Positions 1-12,550 of a stretch of DNA of 64,000 nt are shown here, one piece after another. The notes under the pieces are model-generated. The model was not told the DNA's origin, ran no database searches, and saw only the letters and a program-made list of their open reading frames with translations. Numbering within the stretch: the first letter of the stretch is position 1; every line of letters begins with the position of its first letter. Source of the DNA: Limnanthes douglasii subsp. nivea (Eukaryota > Streptophyta > Magnoliopsida > Brassicales > Limnanthaceae); contig JAUPFV010000001.1 in assembly GCA_036936605.1 (NCBI GenBank), positions 210,473,138-210,537,137 of the forward strand, given 5' to 3'. The translations under genes and the position numbers were made by a program.

Positions 1-480
1 AGACTATCACGTCATGAAATTTATGGTACCAATAACAAAAACCTTGTTTGAACCCATATATTTCTTAAGCCGACATAACCAGATTCTTTGAGTTGCATAT
101 TTCAAAGTGTTTTGGTTGCACCATAAAGATCATTTACTTAATATTACCATTGAGCAATGCGGTATTTATGTTCATCGATGAAGCTCAAGATTAAAGTGTG
201 CAATCAATGCCATTATTATTTTACAAAAATCCTTCATCAATATTGGAGAGAAGGTTTCTTTAAAATAAATTCCTTCATTGGGTTTAATATTTCGCTACAA
301 AGCGTGCGTTATGTCTTTCCATATTCTTTAGGGATTTGTGTTTGGTTTTGTAAAACCACTTACAACCAATTTCTGTTTTCCCTTCAGATAATGGGATAAG
401 TTCTTACACCACATTGTCTTGCATTGATGTATACTCTTCCTTCATAATGTATTTATGCACTTAAGAGAGTTAGAGCTTTC
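1..480 (-). pseudogene. copia reverse transcriptase (RVT_2), broken
   Basis: On the minus strand from about 445 downward a frame with one stop reads a copia RT start with an EGKTEIGCKWFYKTK stretch, followed by the conserved RFVAKY and FKETFSPI positions. A second piece near 240-160 reads KDFCKIIMALIAHFNLELH, and the last 120 bases read the LKKSLYGLKQASRQWY-like box with substitutions. The frame changes at least twice and has internal stops. The YVDD region would lie beyond the left edge. Confidence 0.8.
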
Positions 481-816
481 TGTAGCTTGTTTGTAGGATG
501 GGGGAGTATCTTTAGTTCTAGGACATTATTATTCACTTTCCTGAAGATATACTATATACTTTTGATATATAACATTATTCTATTTTCTTATGAACCTTCT
601 TAATACCATCATTACTTCGTGTTGCACTTCTTGAGGATGTATAGTTTGATTCTCATGAACAATATCATTTTTATATTCTTATAGAAGAACACCTCGAAGT
701 TCATCTTGTTTTCACTTTAGCATATCTGTGTACTTGTTAAAATCCTTAAGTGGAACGTCAATGTTATTCTAAATATAACCTTGTTTTAACGAGATCGAAA
801 TGATTGGCTTTAAAGT

Positions 817-1296
817 CTAATCTTCGCATACATAAGTATCTTCGTTAAAACTTTCATGAATCTTTAAAAATTCTTCTTCAAAAGGAACATTTGTTCCAGA
901 AATATTCCGCCCAAACTTAACATCCTTAATAAACTTTGATGTTCTCGTATAAAAAATACTACAAGTGAGAGGATCATAAAATTTAAAACCCATAAAAATA
1001 TTCAGAATAACCAATGAAGAAGTAGTTAACCATTTTTGGGTATAATGTTTTTTGTTGAGGTTTGTATGCCCTTGCCTCAGCTGGACACCACCATATATAT
1101 GTAGATGCTTTAAATTGGGTATGTGTCCATTCCAAAGCTCATGTGGAGTTCTAATGGTTGCCTTAGTATGTACTCTATTGAGTATGCATTTGGCATATTT
1201 GATGACTTCCCTCGAGAGAGATAATGGTAGAGTTGAGTTACTTATCATACTTCTAACTATATCCATAGTGTACGGTTCTGTCTTCAAATACAGCAC
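817..1296 (-). pseudogene. copia integrase, C-terminal part
   Basis: The 159-codon frame matches the end of copia integrase. It shows the helix after the catalytic core (VRSMISNSTLPLSL), then the family signature RTPHELWNGHIPNLKHLHIYG, then the region ending KFYDPLTCSIFYTRTSKF before the linker to RT. The catalytic core upstream is missing, so it could not integrate DNA. Its role in an intact element is insertion of the cDNA. The frame probably survives by chance. It is followed on the same strand by RT remnants. Confidence 0.85.
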
Positions 1297-1320
1297 CCAT
1301 ATGAGGTGAACCTGACAATA

Positions 1321-3170
1321 ATCTATCAGTGGATAATACTTTAAATTTTAGTTATATTTCCAAAATCTTTCCCATGAATGTTGACTTGTATGATCAACTT
1401 TTGATGGTACACAATGTGCGTTTTATGTCGATGCGAAATGTCGACATATGAAAACACTATGTTAGTATATAACATGTTTACGTAAGCACTAGGAATAAAA
1501 ATTAAAAACCAAATCCAATAGTATTAGTAAATACAACAATTAATCCACACTATAAAAATATAATCCATACAATGCTCGAACTAATAAACAATAAATTAAA
1601 GTTTTATACGATACTTTTTAGTACATGGATAAATTCATTTCTTTATGATCTTGTTTTACACAATTACTCCTTAAATGTTCATAAAAAGAAATTTGATCTA
1701 ACCTCTTATTTATGTTTTCAATAAAAACGATATTATATAATATAATATTGCTATGAACTTATTATATAACTTAACTTATATAATTTATTACGTTAACATA
1801 ATGATTGTCGTTAACATGAGAGATGCAAACTTTTATTCCTTCTATGAGATGCGGCATAACACCTTTTAGAGATGAACAAGTCGTCAAGGAATTTAAAAAA
1901 CTTGAATACATGATGTACATAAACATGGTCATGATAATGAAATAAAATTCAAGAACTTCCATCTAGTTTTCGGAGTTGTTATAGATTTTAAGGCATTGTA
2001 GCCTCTTTAGTTCTGCATGCATAAATTAAATGACAATTGTAAATGACCTCATTTAAAGGTAAGTGTGAATCAATTTCGTTCATTAGTCATTCCCTCATAC
2101 ACGTTCATGCCTTTTGACTTCCAAAAATAAAGTAAACAATAGCCTTAAAACCACAATAACCATCTATTTTCATTTATGTTACCTTGGAATTCAATCTATG
2201 CAAATACTCTGAAATATGGTCTCAATACAACAACTCTTCTTTAACTTATTTTTTTTATTTTTTTAACTTTTGGGTTTTTGATGTTCTACAAGAAATGATT
2301 TTATTTGTTTGACTAGATAATGTTCTCATAGTACTTATAATTTTTACCAAAATTAGGGTGGTGTAGTGTGGAAGTGTGCTTTTTCTACCAAATTCTTTGA
2401 TCACATGCTCAAATTGTGATTTCAACCGTTTTGTCAAACCATCGTTAGTTAGCCTTTTTTCCACATATTTTTTGTTTTAACCAGTTCTCTGAAGGGGATA
2501 ACATGGGTTTATTTGGGATCAATTACTTTAAATATTCTTAATAATATATAAAGCCTCTATTCCAAATCATACTCACTGAGTAACATTTCTATTTTGGAGA
2601 GTTTTGTTTCCACCTATTCATTTTCATCACAAACATATTTCGTAGCGAAAGAAATAGTTTGCCACCTTTTGTCGATCATATAAAAATTCAAAATATGACC
2701 CTCATTTTCCATCATAACTATCTCACATAAAAAAGGAAGTGTATGTGCAAATTTCACCAGATAATCGCAATATAAGCGATGAATGATTGTTTTCGACACT
2801 AATAATAATAACAAAATATTAGTTCAGTTATGTTATTTGAATATTGCTTTCATATATGTTGATGAATGAGCTTACTGGCTAGTTTTTATGTTTTTGTATC
2901 ACTTAACAAAGTTACCATGTGCATATAATCATCTTTCACCATACATTTTGAGCTAATTTATTTTAGCGTACTCTACCGTATTTGGATAGGCTTTATATAT
3001 CTCATTCATTTTTGTTATGTTTAAATCCAACTTGGTAACATTTTCCACATACATAACCGAATTTCAAGAATATAAAAACTCTTTTGATATTATTCTACTT
3101 CGAACAATTTCTTCGTATTTTCAAGAATGTTTCAGTTTATATACCATTTGCACAAGAAGTATCTAACTTT
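1321..3170. other. AT-rich stretch, no gene recognised
   Basis: Short open frames occur on the minus strand near 2255-2464 and 2614-2814, but they have no recognisable domain and ordinary AT-rich composition. They may be decayed transposon sequence. I see no RNA gene or clear repeat here. Confidence 0.5.
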
Positions 3171-3174
3171 GAAG

Positions 3175-3525
3175 AATTTAGCCCTTGTTTCGTATTTTAC
3201 ACTTTGTTTTGATCATTGTTTCAAATTTTGCACTTCTTGTAGCCATTGTAATTTCACACTTCCTTTAACCATTGTTTCACAATTTACACTTAGGCATAAA
3301 AAAAATCAAATTCAACGCTCACATTTCAAACTTATTTTAAACCTTGTTTCACATTTCACATTTCCTTTAGTTATTGTTATACATTTCAAATTTACACATG
3401 TTTTTCAATTCACATTTAGGAAACAAAAATTTCATTTAATCTTTGTTTCATATTTGATATTTTTTTTAACCTTTGTTTCATATTTCATACTTTCTTTAAC
3501 CCTTGTTTTGTATTTCGTAGTCCGT
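3175..3525. repeat. Degenerate T-rich tandem repeat, unit about 28-36 bp
   Basis: A phrase of the form TTTAACCxTTGTTTCAxATTTxACA returns roughly ten times with irregular spacing, for example near 3240-3300, 3335-3370 and 3460-3520. A 149-codon plus frame (3127-3576) and a 62-codon minus frame with repeated KYETKVK run through it, but both are by-products of the repetition. Confidence 0.65.
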
Positions 3526-4128
3526 AGTTCGGACTTAAACAAACAAAAAATTAACTTTATTTGCCTAAATGCATAGTGGAAATTTTTATTTTCTTCCAAA
3601 TGCAAATTCACATTTGGCACTTAATCCGACAGTGCAAAGTCGCACTTAAAGGTCATCGTCCTCGCCTAAAAACTGTTAAAACAACAAAATCCACTTGTTA
3701 ATAGGTTTTTAGAAACCAGTTCTTTTCATGAATCAAAACCTGAAATAAGCAAGAAACGTGATCTTTGAAAGAAACAAATCCAAACAACATCAATTAACAA
3801 CAAGGAAAATCAACTTAGTAATCAACCCAGTAATCAACCAACAAAGAAATAGCAAACTGTAATAGCATACGTTGATATTAAATAGTAAAAACGTTCACAA
3901 ACAAATTAAATATAACAAGTTTATTGTACAACAAAATTTACTAGATATTATGGCTTATAATGTTGAGAAAACCTTGAAAAAGATAAGATTAGAATTAAGA
4001 AAAATCGAGCTATCGTCTTATGGATAGTAATACAATGAAAAAACATACATTCAAATTAAATTGGAAAAAAACCGAGAAATCTTAATACAAATAATTAGTG
4101 TCAACAATAGAAGATTGCATCTCATGAT

Positions 4129-4541
4129 TCCAGATATTTCTTAGTAATATTTTATGTCCTAGATATGTTCGTATGGGAATACATGTCACATTTATATTCA
4201 CTTGTTGATATTTCTATAGAGAGAAACAAAATGACTATAGAGAGAAAGAGTAGTTCTTAATGAGGTAATAATTGTCTAATCATTGGACCATTTCTCCAAA
4301 AGGGATTTTCTTTTGTATAGCATATGAGTAGTTCTTAAGTTGCATATTTACCCCCTCATAAGTGGATCTTTTCACCCCACTTTATTACTAACTTTAAACA
4401 TACACACTAGTTATTACATTTGACTCTCTCAACTTTTATACTTGCTTGAGTTTTATCCTTTACATTATATTACATTAAATTAATCCTTTTATTTACTACA
4501 TTTAGATTATTTTCCATCATATTTTTCTTCTATTATAAGTA
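4129..4541 (-). repeat. 3' LTR of the gag-only gypsy element
   Basis: It aligns along its length with 7926-8351: shared blocks include AGATATTTCTTAGTAAT, the GAGAGAAAGAGT region and TACTTGCTTGAGTTTT. Identity is roughly 80 percent by eye, so the insertion is old. A CCCCCT tract (4543-4548, purine-rich on the minus strand) abuts its inner end. Confidence 0.75.
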
Positions 4542-4550
4542 GCCCCCTAG

Positions 4551-5859
4551 TCCTTGCGGAGATATTTGAACAAGTACTGACTCATTGGGACAGACTTTTC
4601 TTCTTCTTATGCCCCTTCAGATTTTTCATCCTCTAAGTCTCCCAGACTTTTCTTCATCTGGGTTTCCTTGTTGAATTATTTATCCTCGAACATTTTTATT
4701 TAACTTATGATTTCATTATAAGAAATGATGACCTCATGCTTATCCATTGCTTGATTTGGGTTGCTTGTTGGGGTAAATCTTGACAGGTGGCCTTCATGCT
4801 ATGGTCTATCCCTGTGTCAGAATGGTTTTAGGTGAATGCCATCATTTAATCTCATGTGTCAATTATTTCCTAACGTAATAAGCATACCATCAATCATAAC
4901 TTGCACCGAATAAGATAATGCGTCAGAGATCCTTTGGGCTTTTTTATGCATAAATGCGTCAAATCATAGGTTTAACGGTTGTTCTAGAAAACTTCCCATC
5001 TTTTTGAGGTAATCGTTAACTAAGAAAGCTCTTAGACGTATTTGGGCTTTTCACCCCTTAGAACCCCTTAGATTTATTTGGAGTTCTTTAGGTAATCGTC
5101 AAATCATAGTTTTAACGGCTTCATGCATCAATTATTTGATATGGTCTCCTTACAGTTCTTAACGTTAGACATATTTTCAATTTGTAGAGATATAAACACA
5201 CATTTGGTTTAGAGAGATAAGAAATTCATCACAATAAACACTTTATTTAACCTTTCATGCCTAAATAATTTGAAGGGCTTGAACGATATAAACTTTTAAA
5301 TTGGTTTAACATAGTAAAAAAGCTGAAGAAAGAAGAGCTGCTGGCATCGAAGAAGAACCCAATTCTTTAAAAATCATCTAAACAACGTTTTATGGTATTG
5401 GCCTCCTCTTTATAAACATCCCAACATAGTAGGAAACTCTAACGATACTATTTCATCCGATCATCCTCTCACTCAACCCCCCCCCCCCCCCCCCGGTCAC
5501 AATTGTTCGTGGCATGACAAGGGTGACCTTAATTCTGAAAAATAAACTCACAAATGCTCTCATTTCCTTCCGATAGGAGATAAACACCAGACTCCTAAGA
5601 AGGTTAAAAAGGATCGATCCAAGACAAATAAATATCTGGAGCTGATTAAACGATCTATAAAATTTAAGCTTACATTAACTATCCCACATACAACAGCCGA
5701 GGTCACTCCATGGAAACACTTGTTGAAACCATTCGAAAAGATAAAGTTACTAGCTCCCCCTTAAAATCTATCCCAGAAGTGCAAAAAAAGCGCTTAATTG
5801 ATTAAATGGATAATAATCAAGAGAGCGATGACATGATTCCTATTGAGGCTCAATATATA
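4551..5859. other. Interior of the gag-only element, no clear domain
   Basis: This is where pol and an antisense gene would lie in a complete Tat element. No RT or integrase motif is visible. Plus-strand lysine-rich reading between about 5540 and 5760 could be an antisense-gene remnant, but I cannot match it. A pure C run sits at 5477-5494. Confidence 0.35.
5477..5494. repeat. Homopolymer of 18 C
   Basis: An uninterrupted run of 18 cytosines in otherwise AT-rich DNA. Its length is likely to vary between reads or individuals. Confidence 0.9.
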
Positions 5860-7296
5860 CAAGTTATCCCTGCACTCACCCCTCCCATCGGACCTTCTAA
5901 TCTAATTCAAGATTTTTCTCCTCCAAAAATTGTTGGTGACTCAAAGAAAGCACATAATTCACTAACCTTTCCTCTCACAATCGACTTCTCCACCATATTT
6001 ATGGTGTTTCGGTCCGTTTTTAATCTAAATATAGAGTGGAAACGCCAAATGTGTCAATGGATTCTTCATCTACTGGTTCAAATACCATTAAAGCATCATA
6101 TTGCTTCAGAGAAGTTTCTTGGTTTGGAGCCACCACAGAATTATTTTTCACAAATGTTGTTAGTTTTCCATTTTCAATCAAGGCTTGTATCTATTTTTTC
6201 CATGCTACACAATCTTTCGTATCGTGCCCAATGTCCTCATGATATTTACAATACCTATTGTATCTGTTCTCCCATGGATTTCATATTAGAAAAGGATTAC
6301 GAAATTGTACATGTGGACGTGTTCTTTCAAATATTATTGTTACACACTCATTTAGCTCGGCAAAATGTGATGGTCAGATCTATTTGTTGAGTGTTAACAA
6401 CTGGTGTATACTCTTTCATTCTGGGATTTGCTTGAGTTACCATTTGAAGCGATGCTCATGGTTGGACACCATTTACTGGTTGGGAATTACTGCGTGGTAT
6501 CATCGAACTTTGACGGAGCTGATTTTGCTCAATCTGTGCCCAAGAGCTCATTTCTGATGCTTGCATTTCCTCTACCATAATTCTTTTCTCCACCTAGTCC
6601 AACAAAGTCCCAAATATCATGGTTTTCTTCTCAACAACATTATCCCTCAAAATCCCTGGAGGCAATCCCATTCGAAAAGCTGTTAATACTACTTTATCCT
6701 CACAACTTTGCATGCCAGTTTTTGTCTTGATAAAATTATTTGTGTACTCTTTGAGGATTTTCCTTACCTTTTGGTCACAGTAGATTATCGAATTACAATT
6801 TAGGCCAAATATTTTGCTTTCTATAAAATACTGACTAAAAATACTCCAAAACATATCAAAAATTTGACACATCTCTCAGGGAAGCGATTGTACCACTTTG
6901 AAGTCGTGTTCTTAAAATTTTGAGTGAAAGCTTTACATAGTAAATATCTTCATTATCGTGATTGATCATAAAATTCTTGAATTGTTCAATATGGTTGTCT
7001 AGATCTTGTGTCCCATCGAACTTCTCTAACTTTGATATATCAAATCACTTAAGAAGCTGCCCAAATAGTATCTCTGGGGATAGAACAGATAACCTCTAAT
7101 TATGGCCCGTTCTATACGCACTTCCACCTGGACCTTTGTTCATTGTCGTGTATAAACCTTCTTCGGATGGGTAATTAAATGCATTAGTCACATGATATTC
7201 GAGACTATGGATTCCGTAAGGAATTTTCATATGAAGGTTTGCTTGTTCTTTTCTATTAACATTCACAACCTTATTATTCTCCTCTGACCGATTCAT
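5860..7296 (-). pseudogene. gypsy gag and start of protease region, decayed
   Basis: From the right, a basic N-terminal frame (7296-7096) is followed by the capsid-type core: a KLEKFDGTQDLDNHIEQFKNF-like stretch near 7040-6970, and a 92-codon frame (6872-6594) containing LKEYTNNFIKTKTGM and MGLPPGILRDNVVEKKTM. Then comes the Tat-type zinc-like motif CKYHEDIGHDTKDC near 6275-6225, and FFESPTIFGGE near 5960-5920, which in the intact element at 51783-54125 precedes the protease. Several stops and frame changes break it. Gag forms the particle that packages element RNA; this copy cannot make it. The plus-strand frames over this segment (5806-6390, 6036-6557) are shadows. Confidence 0.75.
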
Positions 7297-7899
7297 TTTT
7301 TCTCTTGTACGTTATTTTCTTTCCGCGAACCCTTGGCATGATGAGATGTTCATCGATCATCTTTTTATCTCGTCAAATCCCTTTTCATATGACTCTTTAA
7401 AAAAACTTATTTCTTTTTAGGAAAAGAGATTCGACTGAATCATACGATGAATAATCACTTAGATCAGAAGATTCATAGCGATGTTTGGATTTCATTCTTC
7501 TCTGTGAAGAAAACCGATTCCTTCTTTGACGCCTTTCTTCTGACCGATAAACATTCTCTATGTGATATTTTCAGTTACTTTGGATTTCATATCTTAGCTT
7601 ATGTGAACTCAGCTTTGCTTCCTTCTCAAAATTCAATCTTTCTATATCTTCATAAACTTCTTTATATTAAGCTACTAAAACAGATTCTTCTAGTAGTTCA
7701 TCGGCAAATTGGTCATTGTTGTTTCTTTCGTTTGTTAACACTATGTGTTCCTTGACAAGGAGATCTCCAGATGGACCTTCGACCACATGATTTTTCGTTC
7801 CAGACTCTAACCTTCCGAACATTTCCATATACATCACTCTCACAATGTTCGAATATAAGATTTATGGTTTTGGAAAAACAATTCCATATAGCAATCGTC

Positions 7900-7917
7900 T
7901 TCCTACATATAGCGCCA
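7900..7917 (-). other. Probable primer-binding site
   Basis: Just inside the 5' LTR the minus strand reads TGGCGCTATATGTAGGAA, starting with TGG, the complement of the tRNA CCA end. It resembles the TGGCGCC-type primer sites common in plant gypsy elements. The exact tRNA was not determined. Confidence 0.55.
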
Positions 7918-7925
7918 CTAATAAT

Positions 7926-8351
7926 TGCAGATATTTCTTAGTAATGTTTTTTGTCCCAGACATGTTCATATGGGAATACCTGTCACAGTTATATCTGTAT
8001 GCTGATATTTCTAGAGAGGGAAAAGAAATGAGTATAGAGAGAAAGAGTCAAGAGTAATAATAAGGTAATAACTGACTAATATTTAGACCATTTCCTCAAA
8101 AGGGACTGTCATTTATATAGCACATGGATAAGTTCTTAAGTTACGTATTTACCCCTTCATAAGTGGATATTTTCACTTTACTCATTTACTAACTATAAAC
8201 ATACGCACTAGTAATTACATTTGTCTCCCCCCTTCAACTCTTATACTTGCTTGAGTTTTGTCCTTTACATTTTATTATATTATATTAATCCATCTATTTA
8301 CTATATTTAGCTTATTTGACATCATATTTTTCTTCCCTTGTTAACATCCAA
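7926..8351 (-). repeat. 5' LTR of the gag-only gypsy element
   Basis: Partner of 4129-4541. On the minus strand it ends in CTGCA next to the primer site. A TATA-like CTATATAAAT lies on the minus strand at 8111-8120, a plausible core promoter. The outer end is uncertain by a few bases because the left copy differs there. Confidence 0.7.
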
Positions 8352-8356
8352 ATGAT

Positions 8357-10079
8357 TTTACTCTTTTTGGATTTAAAAGAAAAAGAGAAATGTAAATAAA
8401 TAAATAAAGAAAAGTAAGATAAAAACGGAATTGATTCAAACAGAATAAGTTTTTTGGTAAAATATAATTAGCTTTATAAAATAATTAATGATATTTAGAA
8501 TATTAAAAACATGATGGATATTAGATGGTAAATGGAATGGTTATTTGGTACAGGTTGTTATAGATGATATTTGTGGTATTAAGTAAATAAGTTTGGTTTT
8601 TAGTATCTATTTGTATTTTACCTTAATATATAATTTTTTGTCGCATTATACATTTTACTTGTTTTATATTTACTTGGTTTTTTATTGCATTAAATCGGTG
8701 ATAACATGACTAATAATATATTTATCACCAGCCCTCGGTCCTTGCAAGTTAGTTTAAAAATGACTAGTTAAGGTTCTGGCTAACTGACCACTTGATTTGA
8801 TAGTGCATGATGTAATTTCAACTAGTTTGTGTAGCTCACCCTCAAGAGATATTTCCTGACTTGTCATATTAAATCCTCATCGGCCAAAACCTCTCTTTAA
8901 AAAGGTTATATTTTTACAATGGAAAAGATTACAAGTAGGTAGTCTTCCATGTCTAACCTATAGATAGGTTGACGAAACCTGAGTGATAGCCTAAAATTCT
9001 TAAGAATAGGCAGACCTATATGAGTTTACCTGATGGTGTCGTGGTCTTGGCTGAATCAAATATCCTTGAGCCGGAAATATTACGATAGAAACTATGGAAT
9101 ATGTTTGGCCGATGGTGCATAGGTCTATATAAAAACATTATGATTCATGTAAACGACTAGCTTGAGGCTATTCGATGGGCCTAGTCTTAGAAGTAATCTT
9201 ACTTGCATGATAAATAAGGAGTTGTTTGCGTATTAACGAATGTTGAGTTATGGGCTTGTCATGCTTATGATTTCTACATTTGTTAGAGTATTTTTAGGCA
9301 TGAAAATGATTACACTCTAACTCTCAGTGTTTTTGTATCGTAAATAATTAAATATGAGTGAAATGAATTCATGAGTCACCTTATATATAGAAATCTTACT
9401 AATTTCTCTCGTCCGTTCAAGAAACTTATCGAAGAGAAAATGAGAGATTTTGATTTCCAACCACTAAAACTACCACAAAAATCTTGTTTGGCCTTCTTCG
9501 ATCTAATACTCATCACCACCATAATCATTGTTGAGTCTAACCTTGACAACCGATTATATCCCAACTTTCTGAAAGTTAGCCAAATTTATCGTTCTTATTT
9601 TCCAGTCAGTATCAGATTTTGTGTTTGAGCTCTTCATGTCCTTATAATTTCTCAGGTAAACTTCTAACCTTGTAGTCAGTTTATAGTTATATGACTTGGA
9701 AAAAGATATAGAGAAGATAAAGGAGATTTATCAAGGAAGATAAATAGATTCATTTTCGGAACCTTCAAATGAAAACTAAAATTTTATAAACACCCCATTC
9801 GAAGACGTTTACATGCCAAAACTAGTCTAATAAATTTTTATTCTTTATTTAACCCAAGATATCTATATTTAACCCAAAATATCTATTTTTATCGTCCTTT
9901 TTAAACCAATAGTCAAATTCTAAGAAGGACTCAAGAAAGCCTTTTACACAAGAAGGGAGTCGTGCTAAAATCATTGTCGTCATGTCTAAACCGTCTGCCA
10001 AGTTGTACACATCTTAAAGAAAAAGATGCACTGATAAAATCTCGGAGGGACCCGAGTCACTCCTCTGACAAATCATATT
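8357..10079. other. No recognised gene; possible LTR debris
   Basis: AT-rich to about 8710, then a less AT-rich stretch (8730-9250) of the kind that flanks the antisense-gene remnant to its right and might be an eroded LTR. The 85-codon plus frame at 9371-9628 has no recognisable motif. Confidence 0.35.
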
Positions 10080-11265
10080 AAGCTATAATAATTTTAGAAT
10101 TACGCGGTGAAGAGGATGAGAAAGACAATGAGGTATATTTTTGGACCGAGTACTCTCTCGACTGGGCTAACACTGTTGGAGGCTCCACTCACTTAGCAAT
10201 ACAATTCGACCTTGGGACTTTAGCTAGTATTGGGAGGTCGTCACATGTTAGAGCCCAACATGATGGGCTTCTAATCAGGGCACCATGGATCGTAAGGAAG
10301 AAAATTTCCTTTTATAGTCGGGAATTTGCAGGTGCAAGATCTAGAGAATAGGGTAGCCAAGTATGGGCTAGCGCCTAAGAGGCTTCCTATTGGTCCCCTG
10401 GTAGAGGTTTGCTCAATTCTTTTGCATGACAGGTAGCCCTCATCATTAAGTCAGTGTTATGGTTTTACTTAGTCTATTTTTACTAAACATGATAAGTCGT
10501 CATCCTTACTTTACTAATTATTGTAGATGATAAGTAACATTTATGGAATAATCCAAGCAGCACAACTTGATCTTTCATAACTTATAAAACTTCCTCAAAA
10601 TTCCTCTCAAGAAGGTCAATGTTTTGGCCGAGGTTGAGGTCTAACTAGCAAAGAAAAAAAAAATAGCATCTCTATTAAAAAGCATTATGATTAGAAAAAA
10701 CTAGCTTGGGAGAGGGAAACTTAAAGTCTAAAGAAATTGCACAATGACATCGGGCTTAAATGGGAAACTATAAGAAGGATCTTAAAGAAAAAAAATTATT
10801 TAGAGAGTAAGTTAGAAATGAGTAACGAGGTTAAGGGGAAACTATTAAAGATACCATGAAAAGTATATTAGGTAATACATGGGAACAAATAGACAACATT
10901 CGAGCCAAGATGGTGCTCGACTTCCATGACTTGTTTCTTAATTTTCATTTACAAATTTATGAACAAACGTACTAAAAATGAATCTTCCTTAGGAAGCCAA
11001 GCTAGACTACCTTGAAGATGACAAGATAAAATCGTAAGAAGATCTCCACACAGATGATACTAAAAATCCCTTATATGCCTTGGTCTCGGTGATCCTTGTC
11101 AACCCTACAACTTTCAAGATCGAGGTCATAGGGACCTTAAGACATACCTCAACTAAGGAAGATGTAGTGACTGATGTTGGGAATACAAAATATGTAGACA
11201 AAGTAAAAAACGATAAGGAATATTTCGAGACTAACAAGAAGAAAGATGACACCGAGACTAACTAG
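10080..11265 (+). pseudogene. Tat-element antisense gene (aORF), C-terminal remnant
   Basis: Plus-strand reading in this block is rich in Lys, Glu and Asp and shows coiled-coil-like phrases near 10650-10850 (NYLESKLEMSNEVKGKLLK), then MVLDFHDLF near 10910, and an acidic/basic tail ending at 11265. The intact antisense gene at 45054-48042 has the same order: coiled coil, MVLLFHEKF, acidic tail. The sequence after the stop also matches (TTTGTTTATTTTT, a TTGCTTGAA, then TCCTTxGAAGGCCAA). The N-terminal domain is not recognisable and stops are frequent. RT remnants on the opposite strand follow at 11990-12550, as expected for a Tat element. Confidence 0.6.
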
Positions 11266-11320
11266 ACAACCTTCGTATTTGTTTATTTTTACTTGCTTGA
11301 ATATCAATGTTTTGAGCCAA

Positions 11321-11426
11321 ATCCTTAGAAGGCCAATGCATTGTTTATATATTGTGAAATAAAAAAATTCGAAGGTCAATGCATTGTCTGTATTTTTTGC
11401 ACCAAAGTCTTTAAAAGGCCACAGCA
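11321..11426 (+). repeat. Three GAAGGCCAATGCA-type repeats after the antisense gene
   Basis: Copies at 11321-11340, about 11368-11383 and 11405-11426 share a TCCTTxGAAGGCCAATGCATTGT theme. They are diverged versions of the CCTTGGAAGGCCAAGG hairpin repeats found at the same place in the young element (48083-48098 and 48170-48185). Confidence 0.6.
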
Positions 11427-11989
11427 TTGTTAATAAGGGTTACATTTGTATTATTCATGAACCTAAGCTATTATGGAGCTCGTCTTGTAATCTGTCAGGA
11501 ATCCAACATAATAATAGGCTCGATAAGCGTTTGTATGTATAATGACCAAACTCTGAGTTAAAAAAACGTTCATGAACATATTTAATTAACACATTATTAC
11601 CTCATTCAATCAATATGTTACATAATGAATATGTACTATGTAATAAGTTCACTTGTTACAATTATAACTTAACTATAAATAGGAGTTCGGGACTGCACTT
11701 TGATCATTCAACGCTATCTTCTTATTGTACTTATCTCTAGTTCATACTAGCTCATATTTTATTTTTTGTTAGGAACTAGCTTGAAACCCCAAACTACCTT
11801 GTTTGGAATCGATCTCTTAAGGTCAAATAAAAATAAAATACATTTTCAGCTGACCAAATAGCCCAAGAATTTCCCGGAGCAAACTAAATATTTAATTATA
11901 ATATCATGGTATATTGCGTCCTATTTGGCTGAAGTAAACTTTAGTTATAAGATAATGGCATGTAGCACCTGTATTTTTTATACTAAAAT

Positions 11990-12550
11990 AAATACCATAT
12001 AACATTGGAGGTCTCTTTTGGTCACAATGTCATATGTTCCTCATCATTAGGGTGTATAAAGATTTGATTGTAGCCCGAGTTGGCATCAATAAAAGACAAC
12101 ATCTTGTTTCTCAATGTTGTATTTTCTAGCTCATAAATTCTCGGGACCTACAGTTGATCATTCAAGATGCTCGGTTTATGTTAGTGAAAAGTACACACAT
12201 CCTCTTTTTTTCTTTTTAAAGAGGACTAGATTAGTGGTCTATATAGGATATAACACTCCCGTAATATGGAATATTTGGCTTAATTGTTAGATTCCAGTAA
12301 TGATTAGCTCAATTTTGTTATGAGAGTATGGTATGCGCATTTACTTGATTGACCGTTATCTAGTATTAATCGATAACTTGTAGCAGACTATTGAAGTCGT
12401 GACTCCCATGAAATTTTGCGCAAATCCAAGAATCATATCCAGATCATCAGATAAGAATATCAACATTTGAGGTTGCACAACTTCTTTTAAGTCCACCCCA
12501 TGTGCATCATACATCCAAAGATAAATGTCATGTCTTCCACTACTTCCCAA
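11990..12550 (-). pseudogene. gypsy reverse transcriptase remnant
   Basis: The minus strand from 12550 reads a linker with VGVTTSIVCYKLSINTR (ORF 12356-12550 region), then near 12200 a degenerate RMCVxFTNINRA, and near 12110-12010 MLSFIDANSGYNQIFIHP. These are the N-terminal boxes of Ty3/gypsy RT, including the first catalytic Asp. The YxDD box and everything downstream are missing. At 12562 the remnant is abruptly joined to the duplicated block on its right. Confidence 0.75.

Larger units (their letters stand above)
1..1320 (-). mobile_element. Ty1/copia pol remnant, cut by the left edge
   Basis: Reading the minus strand from 1320 down to 1, the order is integrase C-terminal half and then reverse transcriptase, as in Ty1/copia pol. 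The integrase piece is one open frame; the RT piece carries stops and frame changes. No LTR, primer site or gag is visible to its right, and the RT continues off the left edge, so only part of an old element is present. The copia family is clear from the motifs; the subfamily is not. Confidence 0.85.
4129..8351 (-). mobile_element. Gag-only Ty3/gypsy element with two LTRs (Tat-like)
   Basis: Two copies of a roughly 420-bp sequence in the same orientation bracket a minus-strand gag remnant, with a primer-site-like block beside the right copy (7900-7917) and a polypurine tract beside the left copy (4542-4550). The element therefore runs right to left. ATGAT stands immediately outside both ends (4124-4128 and 8352-8356), a probable 5-bp target duplication. 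No RT, RNase H or integrase is recognisable in the 3.4-kb interior, so this is a deleted, non-autonomous derivative. Gag motifs resemble the Tat-type elements to the right of the window. Confidence 0.75.

Noticed and set aside
5806..6557. 194-codon plus frame and overlapping frames at 6036 and 6258
   Set aside because: They lie over the minus-strand gag remnant with its zinc-like motif, and are shadows of it.
9371..9628. 85-codon plus frame as a small gene
   Set aside because: There is no motif or homologous frame elsewhere in the window, and the opposite strand is open too, as expected by chance.
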